DNA of 64,000 nt from Mesorhizobium sp. M1C.F.Ca.ET.210.01.1.1 (GCF_004791585.1 NZ_SRUU01000027.1:1-64000), one strand, 5' to 3'; numbered from the stretch's first letter, positions 8,432 through 16,400 are shown. Program-made: numbers and translations. Notes: a model not told the origin generated them from the sequence alone.

Positions 8432-9367
8432 ATGAGCAACCAGCACGACACCGACTTCGAACCGCAACGGGCCTCATCGCCAATGGATCACGTCCTCCGG
8501 GAGCTCCAGCTCTACGGCTACCGTCCGTTCGAAGACGAACCAGATCCGCGACCGCTTCCGGAGGGCCAGGTCATTGCAGCCAGCATCGCCGACATTTTCG
8601 ACGCCCTGGTAGTGGCGCTGTCCGACACGCGCCTCGAGCCCGACCTCGAGGAGCTGCTTTGGGGCACGGTAAACCTCTTCCATCGCGCAACCGATCGGGT
8701 CGAACGCGAACTCGATGACAACGAACTCTCCCAGCGGCGCCTGCAGCGCGAACAGGACGGCTCCGAGGTCAAATCCGTGGAGCTGGAAATCCTTACCGCG
8801 CAGGGGCAGACGTTTATCGAACGTCGCAACGCATTCGAGCTGATGCGCGACCAGGCCGCAGAGCACTTCGAGCGCCATATCCACTCGATTTGGCGTCCGC
8901 GCACCGGCTCCATGGCCAACCATCGCAACCTGACTGCCGCGATGATCGACAGCCGCGATTTCCTCGCCGCCAAGAAACACGCCGATAGTCAGGCCTTCTT
9001 GCCACCTGGCCCGAAGGTGGCCTTCACCGGCGGCCTCGACTTCAACGACTACCCTGTGATCTGGGCCAAGCTTGACCAGGCCCACGCCAAGTATCCGGAC
9101 ATGGTGCTGTTGCACGGCGGCGCGCCGAAGGGCGCTGAGTTGATCGCCGCGAAATGGGCCGACAATCGCAAGGTGCCTCAGATTGCCTTCAAACCCGACT
9201 GGACGAAGCACGCCAAGGCCGCACCATTCAAACGCAATGACGCGATGCTCAGTGTAATGCCGATTGGCGTCATTGTCTTTCCCGGCACCGGCATCCAGGA
9301 CAATCTCGCAGACAAGGCCCGCAGGCTCGGTATCCCGGTTTGTCGATTTGGGTCGAGTGCCCCTTGA
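8432..9367 (+). CDS. DUF2493 (SLOG-like) domain protein
   Basis: A 311-residue protein. The C-terminal third (from about residue 190) is a DUF2493/YspA-type Rossmann-like domain: KVAFTGGLDFNDY, then LLHGGAPKGAELIAAKWA, then VIVFPGTGIQDNLADKA. This fold resembles SLOG nucleotide- or ligand-binding proteins. The N-terminal part is helical and acidic with no known domain. Such proteins are common on rhizobial plasmids and ICEs; their role is not established. The start at 8432 (MSNQHD) is preferred because GAAGGAAG lies just upstream; an in-frame start 15 codons earlier is weaker. It is monocistronic behind leader element A. Confidence 0.75.
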   Translation: MSNQHDTDFEPQRASSPMDHVLRELQLYGYRPFEDEPDPRPLPEGQVIAASIADIFDALVVALSDTRLEPDLEELLWGTVNLFHRATDRVERELDDNELSQRRLQREQDGSEVKSVELEILTAQGQTFIERRNAFELMRDQAAEHFERHIHSIWRPRTGSMANHRNLTAAMIDSRDFLAAKKHADSQAFLPPGPKVAFTGGLDFNDYPVIWAKLDQAHAKYPDMVLLHGGAPKGAELIAAKWADNRKVPQIAFKPDWTKHAKAAPFKRNDAMLSVMPIGVIVFPGTGIQDNLADKARRLGIPVCRFGSSAP

Positions 9368-9550
9368 GCGCCGGCCCACTTTAGGATGCAGACCGACAGA
9401 CCAACCTCTGCATATGATGCGGAGGGGGAGACTGCAGCCTGAAGTGATCGCGCACAAGCCGTCGCATCGGCGAGCAGGCCGCAAACGCTTAGCATGAGAA
9501 TGCAGGCCCCGGAGGCATAGCTCTTTGCCGCAGTCTTTTATCATTTTGCA

Positions 9551-9560
9551 GCAAATTTGC
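9551..9560. promoter_or_regulatory. palindrome before the Phd-type gene
   Basis: GCAAATTTGC is a perfect 10-bp palindrome 20 bp before the antitoxin start. Phd-type antitoxins commonly repress their own promoters by binding palindromes, so this is a candidate operator. The position fits but binding is inferred. Confidence 0.35.
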
Positions 9561-9580
9561 AATTTTCGAGGAGTAACCTT

Positions 9581-9850
9581 ATGCCTCAGTCCGATAGCTT
9601 CTACTCGACCACCGATCTCTCCCGAAAGCCCGGTGACATCATCGCCGAAGCACTCCGGCATCCGGTGACAATTACCCTGGGTAACAAGCCGCGCCTGGTA
9701 TTGCTCAATATCGAAGATTACGAGCGGCTGCTGAGGCAATCCGATCATCGGATGCCTGGGACAATCGAGACAATGGTAGATGCCCTGTTCAGCGAGTTCG
9801 AAAGCGCCGTCGACACATATGCTCAGGATGACGAAGGTAGCCGGTCTTGA
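9581..9850 (+). CDS. Phd/YefM-type antitoxin, no toxin partner seen
   Basis: An 89-residue protein with the Phd/YefM N-terminal layout: DLSRKPGDIIAEALRHPVTIT, then KPRLVLLNIEDYERLL. The N-terminal half should dimerise and bind DNA; the C-terminal part, rich in acidic residues, would cover a toxin. No Doc, RelE or other toxin frame follows within the next 230 bp, so it is either an orphan antitoxin or a stand-alone regulator. The start at 9581 follows GAGGAG at 9568-9573. An upstream in-frame ATG at 9557 has a poorer site. Confidence 0.7.
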   Translation: MPQSDSFYSTTDLSRKPGDIIAEALRHPVTITLGNKPRLVLLNIEDYERLLRQSDHRMPGTIETMVDALFSEFESAVDTYAQDDEGSRS

Positions 9851-10081
9851 ATTACGGCTTGATCCAAACCGGACAGAGGCGCTCCACTGACCGACCAGGC
9901 CGTGTCCGCACCAGCGACGAAGACGGATATGGTCTACTCTCAACTCCGCAGTGTTCTGAAGCGCCGACCTCCTGGCGCTGCACATGGTGAGCTTCGCAGT
10001 CTGCGGACGAACCACTGCGAAGCACAATTTACAGGCTGTCGCCCTCGCCCACTCCGTTCACTTCGGAATCCCCGGCGCGCC

Positions 10082-11010
10082 CTACCTGTCTTGCGTCGCG
10101 AGTGCTTTCCCAAGATGTGACAGAAGCTTTTCTCGCCGGTCTTTCGAAAGTTTGGCCAAGTTGTCGACCTTCCAGCGCACCGCTGGCAACTCTGCGGCTC
10201 CAGGCACTCCTAGCAGGTCCCAGTCGGGTTCGCCGGCCTTGAAGGAGAGGAGGAAACGGCGATGCTCGGCAGGCATCTTGCCAACGATCTCGGCAATTAG
10301 AGCTTCACGAGCATCGTACAACGCCTCCAGGGTCACAGGCTCTTCCGTCATGCCAGCAAACCCCGCGTCGAATTCCTGGCGCAGGTCTTTGCGCGTCGGC
10401 GCCAAAACTTCCGCCATCGGCCTATTGTGGCTCAGCATGTACACAATGAAGGCGCACCGGAGCTCATCAGATACGCCCTCGTTCGCAAGCAGGTCCCTGA
10501 CATCGAACAAATCTCGCGGGTGTTGCCGATCCAGGGCGGCGACGATCTTGCCGGCATAGAGGTCCGGGAAGGACACGACAGGCACCTCGGCATAGCCGAA
10601 TAGCTCTTCTACTCGGTCGCAAACCACCCGGGTTTCGGGAGAGTAGACGCAACCACGAATGACAGGCGTCACCTCGATCTTGATCTGCACGCCGTCGGAG
10701 GCAACCAGCACCTTTGTAACGGCGCGCCTTCGCTGTGCAGCGGCACGATCTGGGCGCGGCTACGCGGCACATTTTCCCCTATCTGAGCAGCAACCCGTCG
10801 CATGGCAGCGTCGATATTGGCGAGAGAAGTCGCACGGTCCTCGACCGGCAGATAGGTCAGATCGATATCGACCGAGAGGCGCGGAAGATCTCTGACGAAG
10901 AGATTGATGGCGGTACCACCCTTCAAGGCAAAAACAGCCTCCTCAGCGACGAGAGGCAGAGCTCGAACGAGGAGCGTGACTTGCCCCCGGTAAGCCTCAG
11001 ACGCCGGCAT
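10082..11010 (-). pseudogene. abiEii: AbiEii-type nucleotidyltransferase toxin, frameshifted
   Basis: Two adjacent frames together make one AbiEii/AbiGii-family toxin. The 5' part (from the ATG at 11010) has FALKGGTAINLF and RLSVDIDLTYL, the nucleotidyltransferase core. The 3' part has VSFPDLYAGKIVAAL and HPRDLFDVRDLL, the second conserved block. They are out of register at GGCGCGCC (10721-10728); removing two bases would restore GAVTKVLVAS across the junction. The start overlaps the AbiEi stop by 14 bp, the usual coupled layout. As read, the toxin is broken unless the shift is a sequencing error or is bypassed. Confidence 0.85.
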
Positions 11011-11788
11011 CGAGTGTCTCCGGCACGGTGATCTGATATTTGCTTTCCAGCCGACCGCCGACGACGATCTGACGCTTGCCGCGACCAAGCTCGATACGCT
11101 TGAGATCGAGCTTGCCGAACCAAGGATGGGTATGCCGCTCAGCGAACCAGAGAAACAGCCTCTTCACCTTCACGCTGCGGCACGCTTCCAGTACTGCCTG
11201 AACCCGTTTCGGGCTCAGAGTGCGAACCGACTCCATCAGGACGTCCGCTTGTTGGAACGTCTCATGTGACGGGAGAAGGTCAAGCAGTTCGCAAAGGGCT
11301 CGTTCCGGCGCGGAGACATCGAGCTCCCATCCCCAATGTCCCCATGCGACACGCGTCCTTCCAGGTGCGTCGGCATCGAAGAGCTTGTCTGCCTTGTGCT
11401 CGACGAGCTGAGCGTCGGTCGGTATCCGCTCGACCCAACCAGGCATGCTGCCATAAGCATAGAGGTGGATTTCCGGTTTGCCCGAAAAGCGGAGGTAATG
11501 CGTCAGGCCCTGCAGCTCGAGTGCGCTACGACCGCCGACGTGTACGGATTTATTGAGGAGGCGCTGGAGCGAGATGATCACGCGCTGCCACGCTATGGCC
11601 TGCTCGACATTGCCGGTCGGACGCTGATAGACACCACGGACCACGCCTTCGAGCCAGCCCTGTGCCGCGTACTTTTCGCGCCATTGGCGACGGTAGCCAT
11701 GAGCATCCAGCCAAGCGGTGTCGACCACTAGCCCCTCGGGCAGCAAGCGGTGAAGCTGGTTTATCTTTTGGTTTTTTTGACCTATCAT
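10997..11788 (-). CDS. abiEi: AbiEi-type antitoxin / repressor
   Basis: A 263-residue AbiEi-family antitoxin. The N-terminus is a winged helix-turn-helix (INQLHRLLPEGLVVDTAWL); the C-terminal domain includes GGRSALELQGL and SAPERALCELLDLLP, both typical of AbiEi. In type IV systems this protein represses the operon and counteracts the AbiEii nucleotidyltransferase without binding it. The frame is open further upstream, but the domain starts at MIGQKNQ, so 11788 is chosen. The gene is intact although its toxin partner is not. AT-richer DNA with a dyad lies upstream. Confidence 0.85.
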   Translation of the reverse strand: MIGQKNQKINQLHRLLPEGLVVDTAWLDAHGYRRQWREKYAAQGWLEGVVRGVYQRPTGNVEQAIAWQRVIISLQRLLNKSVHVGGRSALELQGLTHYLRFSGKPEIHLYAYGSMPGWVERIPTDAQLVEHKADKLFDADAPGRTRVAWGHWGWELDVSAPERALCELLDLLPSHETFQQADVLMESVRTLSPKRVQAVLEACRSVKVKRLFLWFAERHTHPWFGKLDLKRIELGRGKRQIVVGGRLESKYQITVPETLDAGV

Positions 11789-11845
11789 CAGTAGGCCAAA
11801 ATAGCACAATTCCAAACCGAACGGCAAGTTTGAATTATCATGTAG

Positions 11846-11868
11846 TTTACCTACCAAACGTAGGGAAA
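11846..11868. promoter_or_regulatory. dyad upstream of abiEi, candidate autorepression site
   Basis: TTTACCTAC and GTAGGGAAA flank a CAAAC spacer: a 5-bp perfect core (CCTAC/GTAGG) extended by matching TTT/AAA. A further GTAGG lies next to the start codon at 11791-11795. AbiEi proteins bind inverted repeats in their own promoter, so this is a plausible operator. Confidence 0.4.
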
Positions 11869-12539
11869 AAACGGCATCACGCAAACCAAAGGGATCTTGC
11901 GCCACGTGGAGCAAGATATGGGCAAGCTGTAGAGATTCACGCTTTACCCCAAACTTAAGCGCATACCCGGCGCCATGCGCGTCAGACAGCGCAGAAGTCA
12001 CAAGGACTACCGCTTCAGCAAGCGTTCATCCTGCCGCTGCTGCGTGCTTTCATTGCTCGCCGGAAATCCTTCACCGAAGTTAGCCGCTTCCGGTAGGCCA
12101 CGCCAATCGGCTGGCAAGTACGTGCCTATTCATCGTCGTTGGGCATCTCGGATAAATCACCAGCGAACACACACCACCTCGTGGTCAAAACGACAAGTAG
12201 GCACCTGTCGAACATTGCGTGATGGGCTGGGACCTCCTTAGAACGCGCGTCGGACGTTGACCGAAGGCGCAAGCCTCGAAACCGCAGCCGCCGGACACCT
12301 CACCATGAGACTGGAGCCTGTCACAGCTTGGTCCTGGCTTGTTCGGCGATGCGAGCGCGAGGGAAGGACGCAGGAAAGAGCGCGACGATCGGCTGGGAAC
12401 CCGCTTGCCGGTTGGTGACGGTTACATTGAGCGCGCCATGGCGGATCACCCTGATCCTGGTCCAGTAAGCGCACCGCGGTCTCATCGATGGGTGTATCTG
12501 GCCGAAGGACGGCTTCGCCTCAATCGCCTTGGACGCAAC
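11869..12539. other. gene-free stretch between abiE and leader element B
   Basis: About 670 bp. The open frame entering from abiEi on the minus strand is probably not translated this far upstream. Other short frames lack domains. I see nothing else that can be supported. Confidence 0.35.
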
Positions 12540-12649
12540 GGCGCATCACGACTTTCTTCCCCTGACGGAACCCCACCCCACGCGACAAGCCGCGCGGGGA
12601 CCCCGAGGCGCCGTCATTCCTCGCGAAGCAACAAAGTCGTTCCCGCGCC
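12540..12649 (+). promoter_or_regulatory. structured leader element B, before the DUF736 gene
   Basis: It has the same layout as element A. GGCGC (12540-12544) pairs with GCGCC (12645-12649). ACGACTTT (12548-12555) pairs with AAAGTCGT (12633-12640). CCCCACGCG (12576-12584) pairs with CGCGCGGGG (12591-12599) with one central A/C mismatch, and CGAGG (12604-12608) pairs with CCTCG (12619-12623). The outer stems differ from element A in sequence yet keep their pairing, while the central CCCCACGCGAC and the CGCGAAGCAA segment are conserved. The element ends 115 bp before the DUF736 start. Confidence 0.6.
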
Positions 12650-12764
12650 ATCCTCCGCTGACGCTTCGGCCCAAGGGTGCGCCGGCGATCGCCTCCGGCC
12701 TGTCGATCACCATCGAGACCGCAATGGTGCGGGCTCGTAACAGATAGGATCAAGGAGAACTACC

Positions 12765-13091
12765 ATGGCTACCATCGGCACCTTCAAGAAGTCCGGCGAC
12801 AACGAGTTCACTGGCGAAATCATCACGCTCAGCGTCCAGGCCCGCGGCGTCCGCATCGTCCCCGAATACCGCGCCAACGGTGAAAACGCCCCCAGCCACC
12901 GCGTCTTCGTCGGCCGGGCAGAAATCGGCGCAGCCTGGGCCAAGCATTCCAACGAGGGTCGTGCCTATCTGGGCCTCAAGCTTGACGACCCGAGCTTCAC
13001 CGGCCCGATCTTCGCAAACCTCTTCGATGACGAGGACGGCGAGAGCTACAGCCTCATCTGGTCTCGCTCCAGCCGCCGCAACGCAGAATAG
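12765..13091 (+). CDS. DUF736 family protein
   Basis: A 108-residue DUF736 protein (MATIGTFKKSGDNEFTGEI, then IGAAWAKHSNEGRAYLGLKLDDPSF). The family is abundant on rhizobial plasmids and ICEs, often as several paralogues; its function is not established. AAGGAG sits 8 nt before the ATG. The gene stands alone between leader element B and a strong stem-loop, so it is probably transcribed separately. A second paralogue lies at 16062-16397. Confidence 0.85.
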   Translation: MATIGTFKKSGDNEFTGEIITLSVQARGVRIVPEYRANGENAPSHRVFVGRAEIGAAWAKHSNEGRAYLGLKLDDPSFTGPIFANLFDDEDGESYSLIWSRSSRRNAE

Positions 13092-13104
13092 GAGGCAAAC
13101 AATA

Positions 13105-13132
13105 GGTTCCGCCCGGCCAACCGGGCGGAACC
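13105..13132 (+). terminator. stem-loop after the DUF736 gene
   Basis: GGTTCCGCCCGG and CCGGGCGGAACC form a perfect 12-bp stem around CCAA, 14 bp after the stop codon. No T run follows, so it is either an atypical terminator or an mRNA 3'-end stabiliser. Confidence 0.6.
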
Positions 13133-13172
13133 CCAAGTGACCAACTGGAGTGGTACGGCACCCGGCCGCAAC

Positions 13173-13189
13173 GATGCCAACGTAGCATC
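13173..13189. promoter_or_regulatory. GATGC-N7-GCATC dyad upstream of the qseM-like gene
   Basis: A 5-bp inverted repeat with a 7-bp spacer (extended to CGATGC/GCATCG), about 87 bp before the qseM-like start. The same arms and spacing recur before fseA at 13553-13569, suggesting a common regulator. Confidence 0.45.
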
Positions 13190-13275
13190 GCTTGATGTTC
13201 TTTGAGCCCCTCCACCGCTGGGGTGACATCTGTGAGTTTCGTGTTTTACGTCTCGCATCTTGGGAAGTGCAAATC

Positions 13276-13536
13276 ATGATCGAGCCGTTCGACGACACCG
13301 CTCCCACGGGGGACGAACTCACAGACTATGATCGCAGCCATGTTAAGCTCTACATGCGCTTGTTCGACGCCGATGCCGGCGGTGCTGATTGGCGCGAGGT
13401 GGTCAAAGTTCTCTTCGGGATCGACCCGGTAAAGGAGCCGCACCGCGCTCGACATGTCCACGACACCCACTTGGCGCGGGCGCGCTGGATGACGCGCACT
13501 GGCTACCGCCACCTTCTGCGCCAAACTGACACCTAG
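13276..13536 (+). CDS. qseM: QseM-like DUF2285 antiactivator
   Basis: An 86-residue DUF2285 protein (YDRSHVKLYMRLFDADAGG, then DWREVVKVLFGIDP and ARARWMTRTGYRHLL). In ICEMlSym(R7A) the small DUF2285 protein QseM binds both the quorum-sensing activator TraR and the excision activator FseA and blocks them. The same size, family and position just before the fseA-type gene support that role here. The start at 13276 (MIEPFDD) is chosen because the family begins there; an upstream in-frame ATG would add 28 residues of unrelated sequence. No divergent qseC-like gene is seen. Confidence 0.8.
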   Translation: MIEPFDDTAPTGDELTDYDRSHVKLYMRLFDADAGGADWREVVKVLFGIDPVKEPHRARHVHDTHLARARWMTRTGYRHLLRQTDT

Positions 13537-13552
13537 CCAATATTTGCAGGGT

Positions 13553-13569
13553 GATGCTGAAAGAGCATC
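13553..13569. promoter_or_regulatory. GATGC-N7-GCATC dyad between qseM and fseA
   Basis: The arms extend to a perfect 8-bp repeat, GTGATGCT and AGCATCAC, at 13551-13571. It starts 14 bp after the qseM-like stop and ends 86 bp before the fseA start. It could be a stem-loop ending the first gene, but no T run follows, and the match in arms and spacing to the dyad at 13173-13189 favours an operator. Confidence 0.5.
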
Positions 13570-13656
13570 ACGCGATGCCTCTTAAGGGCCTTCCGCCAGT
13601 CACCAGAGCCGGGAATCGATTCGAGCACAACTTGCAGTTTTCGCGAGGAGCTCACG

Positions 13657-14422
13657 ATGAAGCCGGACACATCGCGTTGGCGAGACCACAACAGCTACGA
13701 CTTCTTCGACACTCTGCCAATCGAAGGCCTCGCCTGGGAATGCCTGCGCCGTTCAGGCTCTTATCAGCGCCATTATCTGGCACTTGTGCGTGAGGGATCT
13801 GAGAGGGATCCCTTCCCAACCGAAGCACAGAAACGCTGGGGGTTGCGATTTCGCGGCCCGACCCGACTTGTCCGCATTGACGCAAGACGTTCTGTGGTCG
13901 CCTCTAGCCAACTCAGCGGTGGTGACCCTCATGGCGTCGCCAGATTTCCTGTCACGCGCACCCTCCGCCACGCCGGTTGAGTTTGGCAAACATCACGAGT
14001 CTCCGCAGGGATTTCATGCCATCCGCGATAGTGGGATTGCGACACAGCTTCTCCTCCTTCCCGGAAGCGCGGCGAGCCGTTCCCTCACGGCCCTGATCCC
14101 GCTCGATTCCCAAACGCTCGGACGGGTCGAGGCCCTGGTCCGGTTCTGGCGCTCCTGTCACAGGCGGCCGGTGCCGCCAGATACCCGAATGACAATTCAG
14201 CAGAAGCGTCGCCTGCGACTGATGATGCAGGCCGCCGATGGCCGCAAGAACGGCGCCAGCTACCGTGAAATCGCGACTGCTTTCTATGGCACAGGACGGG
14301 TTGCCTCCAACCCGTGGAAAACCTCGTCCCTTCGCGACACCGTGATCGGCCTCGTCAAGGGCGGCGGAGCCATGATTTCAGGCGGTTATCTGCAACTCTT
14401 GCGCCACCGCAACCGGGCCTAG
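13657..14422 (+). CDS. fseA: FseA-type excision activator made by +1 frameshifting
   Basis: Two overlapping frames make one protein. Frame 0 starts at 13657 (DSYD-like start: HNSYDFFDTLPIEGLAWECL, the DUF6499 region) and by itself ends at 13980 after 107 residues. The second frame carries the C-terminal DUF2285 region (TALIPLD, then RLRLMMQAADGRKNGASYREIA) and ends at 14422. A +1 slip at the TTT codon 65 (13849-13851) onto TTC (13850-13852) joins them as 13657-13851 plus 13853-14422, giving about 254 residues. This is the mechanism described for FseA of ICEMlSym(R7A), where tRNA-Phe slips from UUU to UUC and the product activates rdfS. rdfS lies 129 bp downstream here. Confidence 0.85.
13849..13852 (+). 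other. +1 frameshift site TTTC in fseA
   Basis: TTTC follows the conserved WGLR coding segment. Reading TTT then continuing at GCG (13853) passes from RWGLRF into AARPDLSALTQDVLW. Both frames are open and conserved-looking on either side, which fits a programmed slip better than random decay. Confidence 0.8.
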
Positions 14423-14551
14423 CGCCCCGGGGTGGCAATATCAGGCCCCCCAATCTTCCCCATCCCCCACGAAGCCGCCCTTCCGCCACCGTGATCGCCA
14501 TCCGCCGCTGAGCGCCAGCGGTTCACCAGAGCTCCACCGAGGCACGATAAG

Positions 14552-14833
14552 ATGCGACCTGATCTAGCCGTTTTGCCGCCGCGCTTCCTGCGCACCAAGG
14601 AAGCCGCCGAGTTCCTCAGTCTTTCTTGTCGCACGCTCGAAAAACACCGCACTTACGGCACGGGTCCCGCCTACCGCAAACTTGGCGGCCGCGTCGTCTA
14701 TGCCGTTGACGACCTCCAGGCCTGGGCTCAGCGCGGCGCGGTGACTTCGACGTCTGACCCTCGTGGTGCCGTGCTTCCGGCCAAGCGCCATCCGCCGGCG
14801 GCTTTTACGCCGAGCGGACGCTACACGCGCTGA
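14552..14833 (+). CDS. rdfS: recombination directionality factor
   Basis: A 93-residue protein with a MerR-like winged helix (FLRTKEAAEFLSLSCRTLEKHR, then YRKLGGRVVYAVDDLQAWA), the AlpA/excisionase type. In ICEMlSym(R7A), RdfS drives excision and is switched on by FseA. Its place directly after the fseA-type gene and ahead of the transfer genes matches that system. GAGG at about 14538 precedes the ATG. The integrase partner is uncertain: it could be the gene at 478-1791 or one outside the window. Confidence 0.85.
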   Translation: MRPDLAVLPPRFLRTKEAAEFLSLSCRTLEKHRTYGTGPAYRKLGGRVVYAVDDLQAWAQRGAVTSTSDPRGAVLPAKRHPPAAFTPSGRYTR

Positions 14834-14931
14834 GCCGCGATCGCGTCATGCGAGAGCGCCGCTGATGCTTAGGCAGGCGCACCCACCAATCACGCATCGC
14901 GGTTGCTTTCCATAGCTAAGGAGACAGGCCA

Positions 14932-15450
14932 ATGGGCACGGTCGTTGACTTCCGTTCGAGCCGATCGGCGCCAGGCGCTGTTGCCGGCGAAGGCTTAACC
15001 GACGTCGAGCTGACCTGGGTCGAGAAAAGGATCGAGTACTGGATCCGCTTCGGTTCGGTCGCTCGAGAGAAGATACTCGATCGGCGCCGGCGCATCGTCT
15101 CCTTTCGTCCCGGTGACATCTTCGCCTTCGTCCGATGGGCAGCGAACGGCTCCGACACGATCATCTGCCGCGTCGATATCGTGCGCGCCGTCACCGAGGG
15201 CGAAGCCCATCAGACGCTGCCGTTCGTGCGGCCCGGCGGTGACATTTTGCTCACCGCTCAAGGCTGGCCCAAGGTCGAGCGCGTGCTGCAGACGATCGAC
15301 GGCATCGAACAACGTGGCATCGCTTTGGCGGCGGTCTCGCCGGATCACTGGCGGCACGTCCACAACCGAATGATGGTTGGGCAGGCGCCTCGCACTTATA
15401 CGCTGGATATCCATCGAGCCTACCTCCTGCGTCGGCGGGTCCAGCCATGA
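14932..15450 (+). CDS. DUF2840 family protein
   Basis: A 172-residue DUF2840 protein (LTDVELTWVEKRIEYWIRFG, then FRPGDIFAFVRWAANG). The family is almost always found just before traF in rhizobial and other alphaproteobacterial conjugative elements; no biochemical function is known. AAGGAGA lies about 10 nt before the ATG. The stop overlaps the traF start (ATGATG), so the two are translationally coupled. Confidence 0.85.
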   Translation: MGTVVDFRSSRSAPGAVAGEGLTDVELTWVEKRIEYWIRFGSVAREKILDRRRRIVSFRPGDIFAFVRWAANGSDTIICRVDIVRAVTEGEAHQTLPFVRPGGDILLTAQGWPKVERVLQTIDGIEQRGIALAAVSPDHWRHVHNRMMVGQAPRTYTLDIHRAYLLRRRVQP

Positions 15451-15992
15451 TGCGGTCGCCGATTGTCTTCGTGGCGGCAGTGGCGACCATGGGAGCGCTC
15501 TGCCCGGTTCTCATTGATGTCCCGCCGAAGTTCGTCTGGAACGCCTCGGCCAGCGCACCGATCGGTCTCTATCGGATCGATGCCGGGAGCCCGTTTGGAG
15601 CCGATGACCTCGTCGCCGTCCAGCCGGCTGAAACGCTTAAAACGTTCCTGGCTGACCGCGGCTACCTGCCGAAGGGCGTGCTGCTGCTGAAGCATATTCT
15701 TGCAGTCTCCGGTCACACCGTTTGCCGGAACAAGTTCACGATATCGGTCGATAGCAGTGACGTGGGCGTTGCGCTTGAACGCGATCGCGCCGGCCGCGGC
15801 CTGCCGACCTGGCAGGGCTGTCTACGCATCCCGGTCGGCGCCGTTTTCCTGATGAACCGCCAGGTCCACGACAGCCTTGATGGCCGCTACTTCGGCCTCA
15901 TCTCCACCGATCACGTGATTGGCCGCGCGGTCCCGCTTTGGACCGATGAGCAGGGCGACGGCCGCTTCCAATGGCGCGCTTCAGCGCGGTGA
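15447..15992 (+). CDS. traF: TraF-type S26 conjugal signal peptidase
   Basis: A 181-residue S26-family peptidase of the TraF type, which in related conjugation systems matures or cyclises the pilin. An N-terminal hydrophobic segment (residues 5-25) should anchor it in the inner membrane. The catalytic serine is in NASASAPIGLYRI near residue 37 and the general-base lysine in LLLKHILAVSGHTVC near 80. It overlaps DUF2840 upstream. The trb pilus genes it would serve are not in this window. Confidence 0.85.
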   Translation: MMRSPIVFVAAVATMGALCPVLIDVPPKFVWNASASAPIGLYRIDAGSPFGADDLVAVQPAETLKTFLADRGYLPKGVLLLKHILAVSGHTVCRNKFTISVDSSDVGVALERDRAGRGLPTWQGCLRIPVGAVFLMNRQVHDSLDGRYFGLISTDHVIGRAVPLWTDEQGDGRFQWRASAR

Positions 15993-16061
15993 GCGCACCA
16001 CCGGCGGCGCCCTTGGTGCCGTCCAATCGTCACCGCACACATCAAAGACAGGAGAAAGCAC

Positions 16062-16397
16062 ATGCCACAGATTGGAGAATTCACCCGCCACCAGACCGGG
16101 TATTCGGGGCGAATTCGCACGCTCAGTCTCAACCTTGAGGTCGCAATTGTCGCGACAGAAGCAAGCGATGCGGACAATGCGCCCGACTATCATGTGCATA
16201 CCGGTGGCGAAGATGGCATCGTGATTGGCGCCGGTTGGAAACACGGCAGCAAGAAGGCCGGCGAGTTCGTATCGCTGTATTTAGATGACCCGACTTTTGC
16301 GCAACCGATCCGCGCATATCTGTTCCAGAACGTCGACGGCAAGAAGTCCTGGTCTTTGCACTGGTCGCGTCAGCGCGACCGCGCCGAGAAGGACTAA
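16062..16397 (+). CDS. DUF736 family protein, second paralogue
   Basis: A 111-residue DUF736 protein (MPQIGEFTRHQTGYSGRIRTL, then IGAGWKHGSKKAGEFVSLYLDDPTF). It differs clearly from the copy at 12765-13091, so it is not a recent duplication. AGGAGA precedes the ATG. It lies inside the transfer operon, 3 bp before the lytic transglycosylase start. Function unknown. Confidence 0.85.
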   Translation: MPQIGEFTRHQTGYSGRIRTLSLNLEVAIVATEASDADNAPDYHVHTGGEDGIVIGAGWKHGSKKAGEFVSLYLDDPTFAQPIRAYLFQNVDGKKSWSLHWSRQRDRAEKD

Positions 16398-16400
16398 GCG

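Noticed and set aside
10082..10711. An independent gene of 209 residues
   Set aside because: It lacks the nucleotidyltransferase core, which lies in the adjacent frame; it is the 3' part of the frameshifted abiEii.
12238..12474. Minus-strand frame of 78 codons in the gap before leader element B
   Set aside because: It has no ribosome binding site, domain or partner, and is of a length expected by chance at this GC content.
13784..14422. Separate gene starting at 13784 for the DUF2285 region
   Set aside because: Its first 20 or so residues are out-of-frame fseA sequence and it has no ribosome binding site. The TTTC slip site explains the frame change better.
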